From positions 13,638-77,637 of the forward strand of contig DATIDG010000080.1 in the NCBI GenBank assembly GCA_035456405.1: DNA of 64,000 bases, read 5' to 3'. Both the position numbers and the translations under genes were made by a program. The number at the start of each line of letters is the position of its first letter. Positions within the stretch are counted from its first letter, which is position 1. Under the pieces are notes generated by a model. The model was not told the origin of the DNA, ran no database searches, and worked only from the letters and a program-made list of their open reading frames with translations. The DNA is from JAGVSZ01 sp035456405. Lineage in GTDB: Bacteria > Pseudomonadota > Gammaproteobacteria > Burkholderiales > SG8-39. This document shows positions 1 through 8,571 of the stretch, in pieces.

Positions 1-1
1 G

Positions 2-271
2 CTGCCGCTCGTCGCGCTCAACCTCGTGCTGCTCGCGATCCCCCTCGCGTTCGTGAACCCGCGCGCGAGCCGGTCAGTGAACCTGATCTTCGCGGCGCTG
101 GCCTACATGGTCTACAGCAACCTCCTCGGCATCGTCCAGGCCTGGGTCGCGCAGGGGAAGGTGCGCTTCGAGATCGGATGGTGGGTGCTGCATGCAGCGA
201 TGCTCGGCCTCACCGCGTTCCTGTTCCTCTGGCGCAATACGCTCGGATTCAAGCTGTGGCTGAGGCGGTGA
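2..271 (+). CDS. lptF: LptF, LPS export ABC permease, C-terminal part
   Basis: Only the last 89 codons are in the window; the reading frame is open to the left edge. LptF is an inner-membrane permease of the LptB2FG transporter that extracts lipopolysaccharide for transport to the outer membrane. The visible part holds the C-terminal membrane segments and a short basic tail ending KLWLRR. The call rests mainly on context: it sits 13 bases before lptG, as lptF does in proteobacteria, and the tail fits the family. Inferred from position plus hydrophobicity pattern. Confidence 0.85.
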   Translation: MPLVALNLVLLAIPLAFVNPRASRSVNLIFAALAYMVYSNLLGIVQAWVAQGKVRFEIGWWVLHAAMLGLTAFLFLWRNTLGFKLWLRR

Positions 272-284
272 GGAAGCGCGGCTC

Positions 285-1358
285 GTGAAGACCCTCAACC
301 GCTATTTCGCCCGCGAGATCTACAAGGCGACCGCGTTCGCGTTCGTCGCCTTCCTCGCGCTGTTTGCCTTCTTCGACCTCATCAACGAGCTCGACGACGT
401 CGGCAAGGGCGGCTACCGGCTTCCGCACGTCTTTCTGTTCGTCACCCTGTCGCTCCCCGGCCACGCGTACGAGCTGTTCCCGATCGCGGTGCTGATCGGC
501 ACGATGGTCGTGCTCGCCACGCTCGCGGCCAACTCGGAGTTCACCGTCATGCGCGTGGCCGGGCTCTCGCCGGGACAGGCGGCCTGGGCCCTTGCGCGGG
601 CCGGCGCGACGTTCGTCGTCCTCGCGGTGGTGCTGGGCGAGATCGCGGCGCCGATCGCGGAAAAGGCGGCGCAGCGGATCCGGCTGGAGCGGATCGGCAC
701 TGCGGTCGGATCCGACCTGCGAACGGGAATCTGGGTCAAGACCGACACGCGCTTTGTCAACGTGGGGCAGGTGCTCCCCGATTCGACCCTGAAGGCCGTG
801 CGGATTTTCGAGTTCGACCGCGAGTTCAGGCTGCTATCGATCAGCGACGCCGCGGCGGGCCGCTACGAGGGCGCGAACCGGTGGCGGCTCTCCGATGTCA
901 CCGAGACGGCGTTCGAGAAGGACCGCACGACCGTCCAGAAGCGCGACTCGATCCAGTGGGAGTCGGTGCTGACCCCGGACATGCTGTCGGTGCTCCTCGT
1001 CGTCCCCGAGAAGCTCTCGGCGTGGGGCCTGTACCAGTACACGCAGCACCTCGCGGCCAACAAGCAGCGCACAGAGCGCTACGAGATCGCGTTCTGGAAG
1101 AAGCTCGTGTTCCCGTTCGCCGCGCTGGTCATGATGGCGCTCGCGCTGCCGTTCGCGTACATCCAGGTGCGACACGGTGGCGTGGGCCTGAAGCTCTTCG
1201 CCGGGCTGATGCTCGGCGTGCTGTTCCACTTCCTGAACAGCCTCTTCTCGCACATCGGCGTGCTGGAGCGCTGGCCGCCGATCTCGGCGGCGATTCTGCC
1301 GAGCGCGCTCTTCCTCGCGATGGCGGTGGCGATGATGTGGTGGGTCGAGCGGCGCTGA
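285..1358 (+). CDS. lptG: LptG, LPS export ABC permease
   Basis: 357 residues from a GTG start, the usual LptG length. LptG pairs with LptF in the inner membrane and passes LPS to LptC. Sequence shows N-terminal membrane segments (about residues 12-35 and 55-120 region), a central periplasmic beta-jellyroll part (about 130-265), and C-terminal segments ending in MMWWVERR. The start MKTLNRYFAREIY is family-typical. It follows lptF with a 13-base gap, so the two are almost certainly cotranscribed. It converges on the leftward RDD gene 12 bases away, with no clear terminator between. Confidence 0.95.
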   Translation: MKTLNRYFAREIYKATAFAFVAFLALFAFFDLINELDDVGKGGYRLPHVFLFVTLSLPGHAYELFPIAVLIGTMVVLATLAANSEFTVMRVAGLSPGQAAWALARAGATFVVLAVVLGEIAAPIAEKAAQRIRLERIGTAVGSDLRTGIWVKTDTRFVNVGQVLPDSTLKAVRIFEFDREFRLLSISDAAAGRYEGANRWRLSDVTETAFEKDRTTVQKRDSIQWESVLTPDMLSVLLVVPEKLSAWGLYQYTQHLAANKQRTERYEIAFWKKLVFPFAALVMMALALPFAYIQVRHGGVGLKLFAGLMLGVLFHFLNSLFSHIGVLERWPPISAAILPSALFLAMAVAMMWWVERR

Positions 1359-1370
1359 ATGGCCGGCGCG

Positions 1371-1907
1371 TTACGCCGCGGGATCGATGCGAACGACGCG
1401 CGTTCCCGACAGGCGATCGTGCAGGAACTGCCGGTCACGGTCGCCGATCGCCCATGCGACGTCCACGGTCGCCGGCAGGATCGCGAACCACCCTGCGATC
1501 GACGCCGGGTGTCGCCACAGCCAGAGCGCGGCGACGAGCCCCGATCCAAGTGCACCTCCGGCGAGCGCGAAGCGCGCCAGGGCGCGGCGCGCATCGATGC
1601 CGTGGCCGTCCGGCCTGACGACTCGCAGTTGCCACGCCTTCATGGCGAGCGTCTGGCCGCCACGCGTCCACGAGCGCACGAAGTACGCGCCGAGCAGCGC
1701 GGCGAGGAGAATCTGCAGCGACACCCGCTCGACCGCGCCGGGCGCGGTCGCGCCATAGGCGCCGAACAGCGCCTTAAGCGCCACCGCGCCACCGGCAAAC
1801 GCGAACCCGCCGGCCAGAACGATCGCTGCGACGACCAGTCCTTCATACCCCAGACCCGCGAAGCGCCGGAAGAGTGAGGGGTAGAGGGCAGTGGGGACCT
1901 GCGACAC
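1371..1907 (-). CDS. RDD family membrane protein
   Basis: 178 residues from a GTG start (MSQVPTALYPS by position). RDD proteins are small integral membrane proteins named for conserved Arg-Asp-Asp positions; their role is mostly unknown, with some linked to sodium/proton exchange. Hydrophobic stretches lie near residues 17-40, 57-75 and 115-150. An FLHDRLSGTRVV motif near the C-terminus is typical of the family. No ribosome binding site is obvious, and the frame stays open further upstream inside the DUF3106 gene, so the start is moderately sure. It is last in the sigma-DUF3619-DUF3106-RDD operon, 20 bases after DUF3106. Confidence 0.85.
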   Translation of the reverse strand: MSQVPTALYPSLFRRFAGLGYEGLVVAAIVLAGGFAFAGGAVALKALFGAYGATAPGAVERVSLQILLAALLGAYFVRSWTRGGQTLAMKAWQLRVVRPDGHGIDARRALARFALAGGALGSGLVAALWLWRHPASIAGWFAILPATVDVAWAIGDRDRQFLHDRLSGTRVVRIDPAA

Positions 1908-1927
1908 GCGCCGCGGGGGCCGGTCGG

Positions 1928-2437
1928 CTACTGCGGCCGCAGGCTGGTCGCCGTCCCGCTCTCGGTCGCGGCGCTCTCGGCCACCTTGCCCGCGCCATCG
2001 GTTTCGGCGGCCTTCGCCTGCGCTTCGGCCTCGGCAGCGGCCTTGGCGGCCGCTTCGCGGGCCGCCTGCTCCTGCTTGAACTTGTCCCACTTGTCGCGAA
2101 TCGCCTGGCGCTCGGCGGGCGTGAGCTGCTCGAACTCCCGATATTTCTCGCGCGCCGCCTGGCGCTGCGCCGGAGAGAGGCTGGCCCACTCCTTCATGCG
2201 GTGCTGCAGCCGCTCCTGCTCGTCGGCACTCATCTTCGGAAAACGTTGCGTGATGCCCAGCCACTTCCGCTTGTGGGTGGCGTCCAGGGACACCCACTCG
2301 CCCTGGATCGGCGCCAGGATGCGCTGCTGCTCTGGCGTGAGCTGATGCCAGGCCGGATTGCTTCGGTCAGCGGAGAAGGCGGCGAGCGGGAGGGCGAGGA
2401 CGAGCCAGAGGGCTACTCGGAGGACTGCTTTAGCCAT
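1928..2437 (-). CDS. DUF3106 protein (exported, Glu/Lys/Ala-rich)
   Basis: 169 residues. It has a clear signal peptide (MAKAVLRVALWLVLALPLAAFSA, written here only as residues 1-22: basic start, hydrophobic core, AFSA cleavage region). The mature part repeats Leu-(T/S)-P-x-(Q/E)-(R/Q)-type units, for example LTPEQQRILAPI, LSPAQRQAAREKY and LTPAERQAIRDKW, the pattern of DUF3106. The C-terminus is Ala/Glu/Lys-rich and probably helical. Function unknown; likely periplasmic. The start codon lies 25 bases inside the end of the DUF3619 gene, so translation is probably coupled. Confidence 0.85.
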   Translation of the reverse strand: MAKAVLRVALWLVLALPLAAFSADRSNPAWHQLTPEQQRILAPIQGEWVSLDATHKRKWLGITQRFPKMSADEQERLQHRMKEWASLSPAQRQAAREKYREFEQLTPAERQAIRDKWDKFKQEQAAREAAAKAAAEAEAQAKAAETDGAGKVAESAATESGTATSLRPQ

Positions 2438-2820
2438 GACTGGAAGTCCTCGTCGAGGTAGGCGTTGATCGGCAGGTCGCCGGTCAACACCTGCGTGTCG
2501 ACTTCGACGATCTCTTCCGTGGCCTGAGCGGCGGCGAGCGCCGCCTCCCGCCCCTCGTACCAGAAATGGACCCCGGCGAGCGCGGTGACAAGGAAGGCCA
2601 CGGACAGCGCGACCTGCGCCCAGGACCCCTCGAACCACCCCAGCCGGAGGAGCGCCCCGCCGCGGCGCGCGGCGACCGCCGAGAATCCGCGATCGACAAC
2701 GGCGTGCCGCTCCAGCGCCCGCTCGCGGGCGACGTGCAGGCGCGCAACCACATCCGGCGCCAGTCGCGGGCCACCGTCGAGAGCGGTTCTGATCCTGATC
2801 CCCAAATCTTGTTCGTTCAT
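2413..2820 (-). CDS. DUF3619 single-pass membrane protein (possible anti-sigma factor)
   Basis: 135 residues. An N-terminal soluble region (about 1-60) resembles the length of an anti-sigma domain; one membrane helix covers about residues 66-87; a conserved DLPINAYLD(E)DFQSWL motif follows near the C-terminus and defines DUF3619. Its ATG overlaps the sigma factor stop as ATGA, so the pair is translationally coupled. A cytoplasmic N-terminus plus one helix directly behind an ECF-type sigma is the usual anti-sigma layout, so that role is inferred; no experiment or anti-sigma motif is claimed. Family call is good, function is not known. Confidence 0.82.
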   Translation of the reverse strand: MNEQDLGIRIRTALDGGPRLAPDVVARLHVARERALERHAVVDRGFSAVAARRGGALLRLGWFEGSWAQVALSVAFLVTALAGVHFWYEGREAALAAAQATEEIVEVDTQVLTGDLPINAYLDEDFQSWLKQSSE

Positions 2821-3383
2821 AGCTCGATGCCTCGTGCCTTGAGCGCATTGGCCAAGGCGTGAGCCGCGCGCGAGCAGTGCGTCTTGACGCTGCCCTCCGA
2901 GCATCCCATTACGGCAGCGGTCTCTGCAACGTCGAATTCCTCCCAGTAACGAAGAAGAAAGGCCTCGCGTTGACGGGCCGGCAGCTTCCTGATTTCTTTC
3001 TCAATAATTTCAATTAGTTGCGACTGCTCGAGGCGTTCGTCCGGCGACTTCTCGTGGGTAGGACCAGCCTCCGCCTCGAGGGTTTCCAAGGGGTCTGCAT
3101 CCTCGTCGTCGCGCCTGCCACCGAGCGCGGACAGGAGCGTGGTCCACAGCGAACGGACCTTGCGGCGGCGGAAGTAGTCGCGAATCGCGTTTTGCAGAAT
3201 GCGCTGGAACAGGAGGGGAAGCTCCTGGGGCGGCTTCCCCCCGTACTTCTCGGCGAGCCGCAGCATCGCGTCCTGCACGATGTCGAGCGCGGCCTCGTCG
3301 TCGCGAACGGCGAAGAGCGCCTGCTTGAAGGCGCGCCGTTCGACGCCAGCCAGGAAATCGGAGAGTTCGGTGCGTGTCGCCAG
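2817..3383 (-). CDS. ECF-type RNA polymerase sigma factor
   Basis: 188 residues if started at the CTG at 3383. Region 2 is about residues 12-90 (AFKQALFAVRDDEAALDIVQD, with the DIVQD core-binding motif) and region 4 about 120-180 (LPARQREAFLLRYWEEFDV, then a helix-turn-helix ending CSEGSVKTHCSRA). The start is unusual: family proteins begin near ATRTELSDFL, and here that point is a CTG codon with AAGGA seven bases upstream; in-frame alternatives are a GTG and an ATG (3548) much further up. It heads the operon with DUF3619 and DUF3106 and is divergent from ilvB. It is an ECF-like sigma conserved in betaproteobacteria; its regulon is unknown. Confidence 0.88.
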   Translation of the reverse strand: MATRTELSDFLAGVERRAFKQALFAVRDDEAALDIVQDAMLRLAEKYGGKPPQELPLLFQRILQNAIRDYFRRRKVRSLWTTLLSALGGRRDDEDADPLETLEAEAGPTHEKSPDERLEQSQLIEIIEKEIRKLPARQREAFLLRYWEEFDVAETAAVMGCSEGSVKTHCSRAAHALANALKARGIEL

Positions 3384-3584
3384 GGGCGAATCCTTGTTAT
3401 CGCCGTCGCGCGGTCCGGCGCCCCGCCGGCCGCGGCCCGATCTCCGGCCCGCTCGTCGGGCGGCCGCTACTGCTCGTGCGCGCACGCCGCCGACCAGAAT
3501 CGCCGGCGATGGTAGCAAAGGGGGTGGGTCGGCGCAGCGTTCCGTCACCCCGCGGCTTGACCCAATCCATCCGAGCCGATAACC

Positions 3585-3601
3585 TTGACTATTTTCGTCA
3601 A
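3585..3601. promoter_or_regulatory. Inverted repeat in the sigma/ilvB divergent region
   Basis: TTGAC, seven AT-rich bases, GTCAA form a perfect 5-bp inverted repeat 26 bases before the ilvB ATG, in the only non-coding stretch between the divergent sigma operon and ilvB. TTGACT here could also serve as a -35 box for ilvB, but no good -10 follows at 16-18 bases. It could be a dimeric regulator site; this is inference. Confidence 0.35.
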
Positions 3602-3627
3602 AGATTCAACGCAATAGGATTCCCCGC

Positions 3628-5370
3628 ATGGACTCTGGGACCAATGGGACCAAGCTCGTCGCGCCCGAACTCACCGGCGCGGAGATCGTCATCCGCTGCC
3701 TCGAGGCCGAGGGCGTCGAGTACGTCTTCGGCTACCCCGGTGGCGCGGTGCTCTTCATTTACGACGAGCTGTTCAAGCAGGACAAGGTCAAGCACGTACT
3801 GGTCCGGCACGAGCAGGGCGCGACTCATGCCGCTGACGCCTATTCCCGCGCGAGCGACAAGGTCGGCGTGTGTCTGGTCACCTCGGGGCCGGGCGTGACG
3901 AATGCCGTCACCGGCATCGCGACCGCGTACATGGATTCGATCCCGATGGTGGTCATCTCGGGGCAGGTTCCGACGCACGCGATCGGGCTAGACGCCTTCC
4001 AGGAGTGCGACACCGTCGGCATCACGCGGCCGTGCGTGAAGCACAACTTCCTCGTGAAGGACGTCCGCGACGTCGCCGCGACGATCAAGAAGGCGTTCCA
4101 CATCGCCCGCACCGGACGCCCCGGGCCGGTCGTCGTGGACATTCCGAAGGACGTGACCACCGCGCGCTGCCGATTCGAGTATCCCGAGTCGATCGCGATG
4201 CGCTCCTACAACCCGACGGTGAAGGGCCATCCCGGCCAGATCAAGAAGGCGGCGCAGCTCATCCTCGACGCGAAACGGCCGATGGTCTACACCGGGGGGG
4301 GCGTGATCCTTTCGGACGCCTCGGTGCAGCTCAAGCGGCTGGTGAAGATGCTCGGCTACCCGTGCACCAACACCCTGATGGGGCTGGGCGGCTATCCGGC
4401 CACCGACCCGCAGTTCCTCGGCATGCTCGGCATGCACGGCACCTACCAGGCGAACATGGCGATGCAGCACTGCGACGTGCTCCTCGCCATCGGCGCGCGC
4501 TTCGACGACCGGGTCATCGGCAATCCGGCGCACTTCGGCTCGGTGCCACGCAAGATCGTGCACGTCGACATCGATCCCTCGTCGATCTCCAAGCGGGTGA
4601 AGGTCGATGTGCCGATCGTGGGCAACGTGCGCGAAGTGCTCGACGAGCTCGTGAAGCTGCTGGACGGCCAGACGGGCAAGATCGACCAGAGGGCGCTGAA
4701 GGCGTGGTGGGCGCAGATCGATCTCTGGCGGGCCAAGGACTGCCTGCGCTACGACCGCGCCGCCATGATCATCAAGCCGCAGTTCGTTATCGAGAAGCTC
4801 TACGAGGCGACCGGCGGCGACGCAATCGTCACTTCCGACGTCGGCCAGCACCAGATGTGGGCGGCGCAGTTCTACAAATTCGACAAGCCGCGCCGCTGGA
4901 TCAACTCGGGTGGCCTCGGCACGATGGGATTCGGACTGCCTGCCGCGATGGGCGCGCAGTTCGCGAATCCCGGCGCCACCGTGGCGTGCGTGACCGGCGA
5001 GGCGAGCTTCATGATGTGCATGCAGGAGCTCTCCACCTGCAAGCAGTACCGCCTGCCGATCAAGATCGTGAACCTGAACAACCGCTACATGGGCATGGTC
5101 CGGCAGTGGCAGCAGTTCTTCCACGGCAACCGCTACTCCGAGTCGTACATGGACGCGCTGCCCGACTTCGTGAAGCTGGCGGAGAGCTTCGGCCACGTCG
5201 GCATGCGCATCGAAAAGCCGACGGACGTCGAGCCGGCGCTGCGCGAGGCGCTCAAGCGCAAGGACGACCTGGTGTTCCTGGACTTCATCACCGACCAGGC
5301 CGAAAACGTCTACCCAATGGTGCCCGGCGGCAAGGGGATCTCCGAGATGATCCTCGCCGAGGACCTGTGA
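3628..5370 (+). CDS. ilvB: Acetolactate synthase, large catalytic subunit
   Basis: 580 residues. Joins two pyruvates, or pyruvate and 2-oxobutyrate, with ThDP, FAD and Mg, as the first common step of valine, leucine and isoleucine synthesis. The catalytic Glu is E62 in VRHEQGATHAADAY; FAD-domain and ThDP-domain motifs follow. The Mg/ThDP motif near residue 455 reads TGEASF then LNNRYMGMV, so the usual GDG is GEA; GEG-type variants are usual in betaproteobacterial enzymes as far as I recall, so I take it as functional. It heads the ilvB-ilvH-ilvC cluster, with the small subunit 77 bases downstream. Confidence 0.97.
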   Translation: MDSGTNGTKLVAPELTGAEIVIRCLEAEGVEYVFGYPGGAVLFIYDELFKQDKVKHVLVRHEQGATHAADAYSRASDKVGVCLVTSGPGVTNAVTGIATAYMDSIPMVVISGQVPTHAIGLDAFQECDTVGITRPCVKHNFLVKDVRDVAATIKKAFHIARTGRPGPVVVDIPKDVTTARCRFEYPESIAMRSYNPTVKGHPGQIKKAAQLILDAKRPMVYTGGGVILSDASVQLKRLVKMLGYPCTNTLMGLGGYPATDPQFLGMLGMHGTYQANMAMQHCDVLLAIGARFDDRVIGNPAHFGSVPRKIVHVDIDPSSISKRVKVDVPIVGNVREVLDELVKLLDGQTGKIDQRALKAWWAQIDLWRAKDCLRYDRAAMIIKPQFVIEKLYEATGGDAIVTSDVGQHQMWAAQFYKFDKPRRWINSGGLGTMGFGLPAAMGAQFANPGATVACVTGEASFMMCMQELSTCKQYRLPIKIVNLNNRYMGMVRQWQQFFHGNRYSESYMDALPDFVKLAESFGHVGMRIEKPTDVEPALREALKRKDDLVFLDFITDQAENVYPMVPGGKGISEMILAEDL

Positions 5371-5447
5371 GTGCGGCGCGAGAGGCAACGAGCATGAACG
5401 CGCCAGTCGCCAGCCCCTACACGCTGCCCGTCACCGAAGCGAAGGCA

Positions 5448-5939
5448 ATGCGCCACATCATCTCCATCCTGCTCGAGAACGAGCCGGGCGCGCTGTCGCG
5501 CGTCGCGGGCCTCTTCTCGGCGCGCGGATACAACATCGAGTCGCTCACGGTCGCGCCCACCGAGGACGCGTCGCTGTCGCGGATGACGATCGTCACCACC
5601 GGCTCCGACGACGTGATCGAGCAGATCACGAAGCAGCTCAACAAGCTGATCGAGGTCGTGAAACTGGTCGATCTCTCGGAAGCGCCGCACATCGAGCGCG
5701 AGCTGATGCTCATCAAGGTCCGCGCGACCGGCAAGGACCGCGAGGAGATGAAGCGCATGGCCGACATCTTCCGCGGCCGCATCCTCGACGTCACCGAGAC
5801 GACGTACACGATCGAGCTCACCGGCACTGGTTCGAAGCTCGACGCCTTCATCGAGGCGCTCGACAAGGCGGCGATCCTGGAGACGGTGCGCACCGGCGCC
5901 TCGGGCATCGCGCGCGGCGAGCGGGTGCTGCGGGTCTAA
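5448..5939 (+). CDS. ilvH: Acetolactate synthase, small regulatory subunit
   Basis: 163 residues, the standard length. It binds the large subunit and gives valine feedback control. The N-terminal ACT domain (residues 1-75) starts MRHIISILLENEPGALSRV, with GLFSARGYNIESL; the C-terminal domain (about 80-160) carries ELMLIKVRA. I chose the ATG at 5448 because it matches the family start exactly; an in-frame ATG at 5394 would add 18 residues and has a purine-rich stretch before it, so it cannot be excluded. The gene lies between ilvB and ilvC on the same strand. Confidence 0.95.
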   Translation: MRHIISILLENEPGALSRVAGLFSARGYNIESLTVAPTEDASLSRMTIVTTGSDDVIEQITKQLNKLIEVVKLVDLSEAPHIERELMLIKVRATGKDREEMKRMADIFRGRILDVTETTYTIELTGTGSKLDAFIEALDKAAILETVRTGASGIARGERVLRV

Positions 5940-5949
5940 TTCTCAAGCG

Positions 5950-5975
5950 AAGGGGGAAGGGGGAAGGGGGAAGGG
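5950..5975. repeat. Short purine tandem repeat, AAGGGGG x 3.7
   Basis: Three full and one partial copy of a 7-base unit AAGGGGG in the ilvH-ilvC spacer. The run is all purine on the + strand and could be slippage-prone. It lies about 70 bases before the ilvC start, too far to act as its ribosome binding site. Similar but less regular purine tracts occur at 59086-59120. Confidence 0.7.
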
Positions 5976-6043
5976 CCGCGACCGGGCTCGCGGCCGTGCC
6001 TGCGTCCTGTCCATGTCTCCCGCCATAACCTGGGGGTAATGCA

Positions 6044-7060
6044 ATGAAGGTCTACTACGACAAGGACGCCGACCTCTCGCTCGTCAAGGGCAAGAAGGTC
6101 ACGATCGTGGGCTACGGCTCGCAGGGCCACGCCCACGCCCTCAACCTGCAGGACTCGGGCGTGAAGGTCACGGTCGCCCTGCGCAAGGGGGGGGCGTCCT
6201 GGAACAAGGCGAAGAACGCCAAGCTGCAGGTGAAGGACATCCCGGACGCGGTGAAGGGCGCCGATATCGTGATGATCCTGCTGCCGGACGAGCATCACGC
6301 GCAGATCTACCGCGACTACGTCGAGCCGAACATCAAGAAGGGAGCGGCGCTCGCGTTCGCGCACGGCTTCAACATCCATTACGGCCAGATCCAGCCGCGC
6401 GCCGACCTCGACGTGTTCATGGTGGCACCCAAGGCGCCCGGCCACACGGTGCGCTCCACCTACGTGCAGGGTGGCGGTACACCGATGCTGATCGCCCTGC
6501 ACCAGAACCCGTCGAAGAAGGCGCGCGACATCGCGCTCTCCTACGCGGCCGCGATCGGGGGCGGCCGCGCCGGGATAATCGAGACGAACTTCAGGGAAGA
6601 GACCGAGACTGATCTCTTCGGCGAGCAGACGGTGCTGTGCGGCGGCTGCGTCGAGCTGGTGAAGGCAGGTTTCGAGACGCTGGTCGAGGCGGGGTACGCC
6701 CCGGAGATGGCGTACTTCGAGTGCCTGCACGAGCTGAAGCTGATCGTCGACCTCATGTACGAGGGCGGCATCGGCACGATGAACTACTCGATCTCCAACA
6801 ACGCCGAGTACGGCGAGTACGTGACCGGGCCGAAGATCATCACCGACGAGACGAAGAAGGCGATGCGCGCGGCGCTCGCGGACATCCAGTCCGGCGAGTA
6901 CGCAAAGAGCTTCATCCTGGAGAACCGCGCGGGTGCGCCGACCCTGCTCTCGCGGCGCCGCATGACCGCGCAGCACGAGATCGAGAAGGTGGGCGGAAAA
7001 CTGCGCGAAATGATGCCGTGGATCCGCAAGAACCGTCTCGTCGACACGAGCAAGAACTAG
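6044..7060 (+). CDS. ilvC: Ketol-acid reductoisomerase (class I)
   Basis: 338 residues, the class I (short form) length. Converts acetolactate and acetohydroxybutyrate to dihydroxy acids with NADPH and Mg, the second shared step of branched-chain amino acid synthesis. The Rossmann motif is GYGSQGHAHALNL near residue 24; the knotted C-terminal domain has the metal ligands in ETDLFGEQ and ECLHELKLIVDL. Ends VDTSKN then TAG. Preceded by a GGGGGTAATGCA context giving a plausible ribosome binding site. Third gene of the ilvBHC cluster. Confidence 0.97.
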   Translation: MKVYYDKDADLSLVKGKKVTIVGYGSQGHAHALNLQDSGVKVTVALRKGGASWNKAKNAKLQVKDIPDAVKGADIVMILLPDEHHAQIYRDYVEPNIKKGAALAFAHGFNIHYGQIQPRADLDVFMVAPKAPGHTVRSTYVQGGGTPMLIALHQNPSKKARDIALSYAAAIGGGRAGIIETNFREETETDLFGEQTVLCGGCVELVKAGFETLVEAGYAPEMAYFECLHELKLIVDLMYEGGIGTMNYSISNNAEYGEYVTGPKIITDETKKAMRAALADIQSGEYAKSFILENRAGAPTLLSRRRMTAQHEIEKVGGKLREMMPWIRKNRLVDTSKN

Positions 7061-7148
7061 GCGCGGCCTGCCGTAGCGGGAACGTTGCGCTCAGCGTGAC
7101 CTGCGCCCGTCTGCCTTCTCCGTGCGCTCCGTGACCTCTGTGGCGGCA

Positions 7149-7790
7149 ATGTCGTCCTACCCGTATCCCGTCATCGCCCGCGAGGGCTGGCCGTTCCTCT
7201 CCGGGAGCATCGTGGCTGCGCTGGGAGTCGGCTGGCTCGCCGGTTGGTGGTGGTCGGTGCCGGTCTGGCTCGCGGCGCTTTTCGTGCTGCAGTTTTTCCG
7301 CGACCCGGCCCGTCAGATTCCGGGCGATGCGCGCACCGTCGTGGCGCCCGCCGACGGGCGCATAGTGGCGGTGGAGAAGGCCGAGGACCCCTACCTCAAG
7401 CGCCAGGCGACGAAGGTGAGCGTCTTCATGAACGTGTTCAACGTCCACTCGAACCGCTCGCCGGTGGATGGCGAGGTGCGTCAGGCCTGGTATGACGCCG
7501 GGAGCTTCATCAATGCGGCGCTCGACAAGGCCTCGGTCGAGAACGAGCGCAACGCGCTGTGGCTGCGCGCGGACGCCGGGCAGGACGTGACCTGCGTCCA
7601 GATCGCCGGGCTGATCGCGCGGCGCATCCTGTGCTACGTGAAGGCCGGCGACCGGCTGAAGCGCGGCGACCGGTTCGGGTTCATCCGCTTCGGATCCCGC
7701 GTGGACCTGTATCTACCCGGCGAGGCGCGCGTGAAGGTCGAACTCGGGCAGAAGGTGTACGCCGGCAGCACGATCGTAGCGGAGCTCTGA
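7149..7790 (+). CDS. psd: Phosphatidylserine decarboxylase (short, PSD-A type)
   Basis: 213 residues. Makes phosphatidylethanolamine from phosphatidylserine at the inner membrane. N-terminal hydrophobic hairpin about residues 18-55; then VAPADGRIV, FMNVFNVHSNRSPVDG and, near the C-terminus, FGSRVD, whose Gly-Ser is the self-cleavage site that produces the pyruvoyl cofactor. The length matches the compact form common in betaproteobacteria, about 215 residues, not the 290-residue enterobacterial form. ATG at 7149 (MSSYPYPVIAREGWPF) is chosen; an upstream in-frame start at 7122 is less likely. Directly followed by pssA, the previous step. Confidence 0.95.
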   Translation: MSSYPYPVIAREGWPFLSGSIVAALGVGWLAGWWWSVPVWLAALFVLQFFRDPARQIPGDARTVVAPADGRIVAVEKAEDPYLKRQATKVSVFMNVFNVHSNRSPVDGEVRQAWYDAGSFINAALDKASVENERNALWLRADAGQDVTCVQIAGLIARRILCYVKAGDRLKRGDRFGFIRFGSRVDLYLPGEARVKVELGQKVYAGSTIVAEL

Positions 7791-7795
7791 CCGCG

Positions 7796-8557
7796 GTGGC
7801 CGAGCTGCATCGCGAGCGCAGGGGCATGCTTCGGGGCGCGCTGCGCCGTCGCGGCATCTACCTGCTGCCGAACCTTTTCACGACCGCGGCGCTGTTCTTC
7901 GGGTTCTACGCCATCGTGCAGGCGATGAACTCGCAGTACGAGCAGGCGGCGATCGCGGTGTTCATCGCGATGGTGCTCGATGGCCTGGACGGGCGCGTTG
8001 CGCGCTTGACGCGTACGCAGAGCGAGTTCGGCGCGGAGTACGACAGCCTGGCCGACATGGTCTCGTTCGGCGCGGCACCGGCGCTGATCATGTACGTGTG
8101 GGCGCTGCAGCCCCTGGGCCGGCTCGGCTGGATTGCGGCCTTCGTCTATTGCGTCGGAGCCGCGCTGCGCCTCGCGCGATTCAACACCAACATCGGTGTC
8201 GTCGACGGGCGCTTCTTCCAGGGCCTGCCGAGCCCGGCGGCAGCGGCCCTGGTCGCAGGCTTCGTGTGGATCGTCGACGACTTCCAGATCGAGCGGCTGG
8301 ACTGGCTGCGGTGGGCGGCCTGGGCGGTGACGCTCTTCGCCGGCATAACGATGGTCACGAACGTGCCGTACTACAGCTTCAAGGACATCAACTTCCGGCG
8401 CAGCGTGCCGTTCTGGTCGATTCTGGTCATCGTGCTCGCGCTGATCCTGGTCTCGGCCAACCCGCCGATGGTGCTGTTCGGTCTGTTCGTGGCCTATTCG
8501 CTCTCCGGCTACGGCATCTGGATCTGGGGCCTGCGCAAGCCGCGCCCGGCGGCCTGA
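7796..8557 (+). CDS. pssA: CDP-diacylglycerol--serine O-phosphatidyltransferase
   Basis: 253 residues from GTG at 7796; an ATG at 7826 would give 243 and is also possible. Makes phosphatidylserine from CDP-diacylglycerol and serine, feeding Psd. The CDP-alcohol phosphatidyltransferase signature DG(2)AR(8)G(3)D(3)D is complete in DGRVARLTRTQSEFGAEYDS, followed by LAD. About six to eight membrane segments. It starts five bases after psd ends, so the two are one transcription unit, continuing the ilv cluster. Confidence 0.95.
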   Translation: MAELHRERRGMLRGALRRRGIYLLPNLFTTAALFFGFYAIVQAMNSQYEQAAIAVFIAMVLDGLDGRVARLTRTQSEFGAEYDSLADMVSFGAAPALIMYVWALQPLGRLGWIAAFVYCVGAALRLARFNTNIGVVDGRFFQGLPSPAAAALVAGFVWIVDDFQIERLDWLRWAAWAVTLFAGITMVTNVPYYSFKDINFRRSVPFWSILVIVLALILVSANPPMVLFGLFVAYSLSGYGIWIWGLRKPRPAA

Positions 8558-8571
8558 CCCGGCACCCCCCG

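Noticed and set aside
3988..5388. Long open frame on the minus strand opposite ilvB (466 codons)
   Set aside because: It is His/Asp/Val-rich with no recognisable motif and lies fully antisense to a clear ilvB; GC-rich codon bias produces such shadow frames throughout the window.
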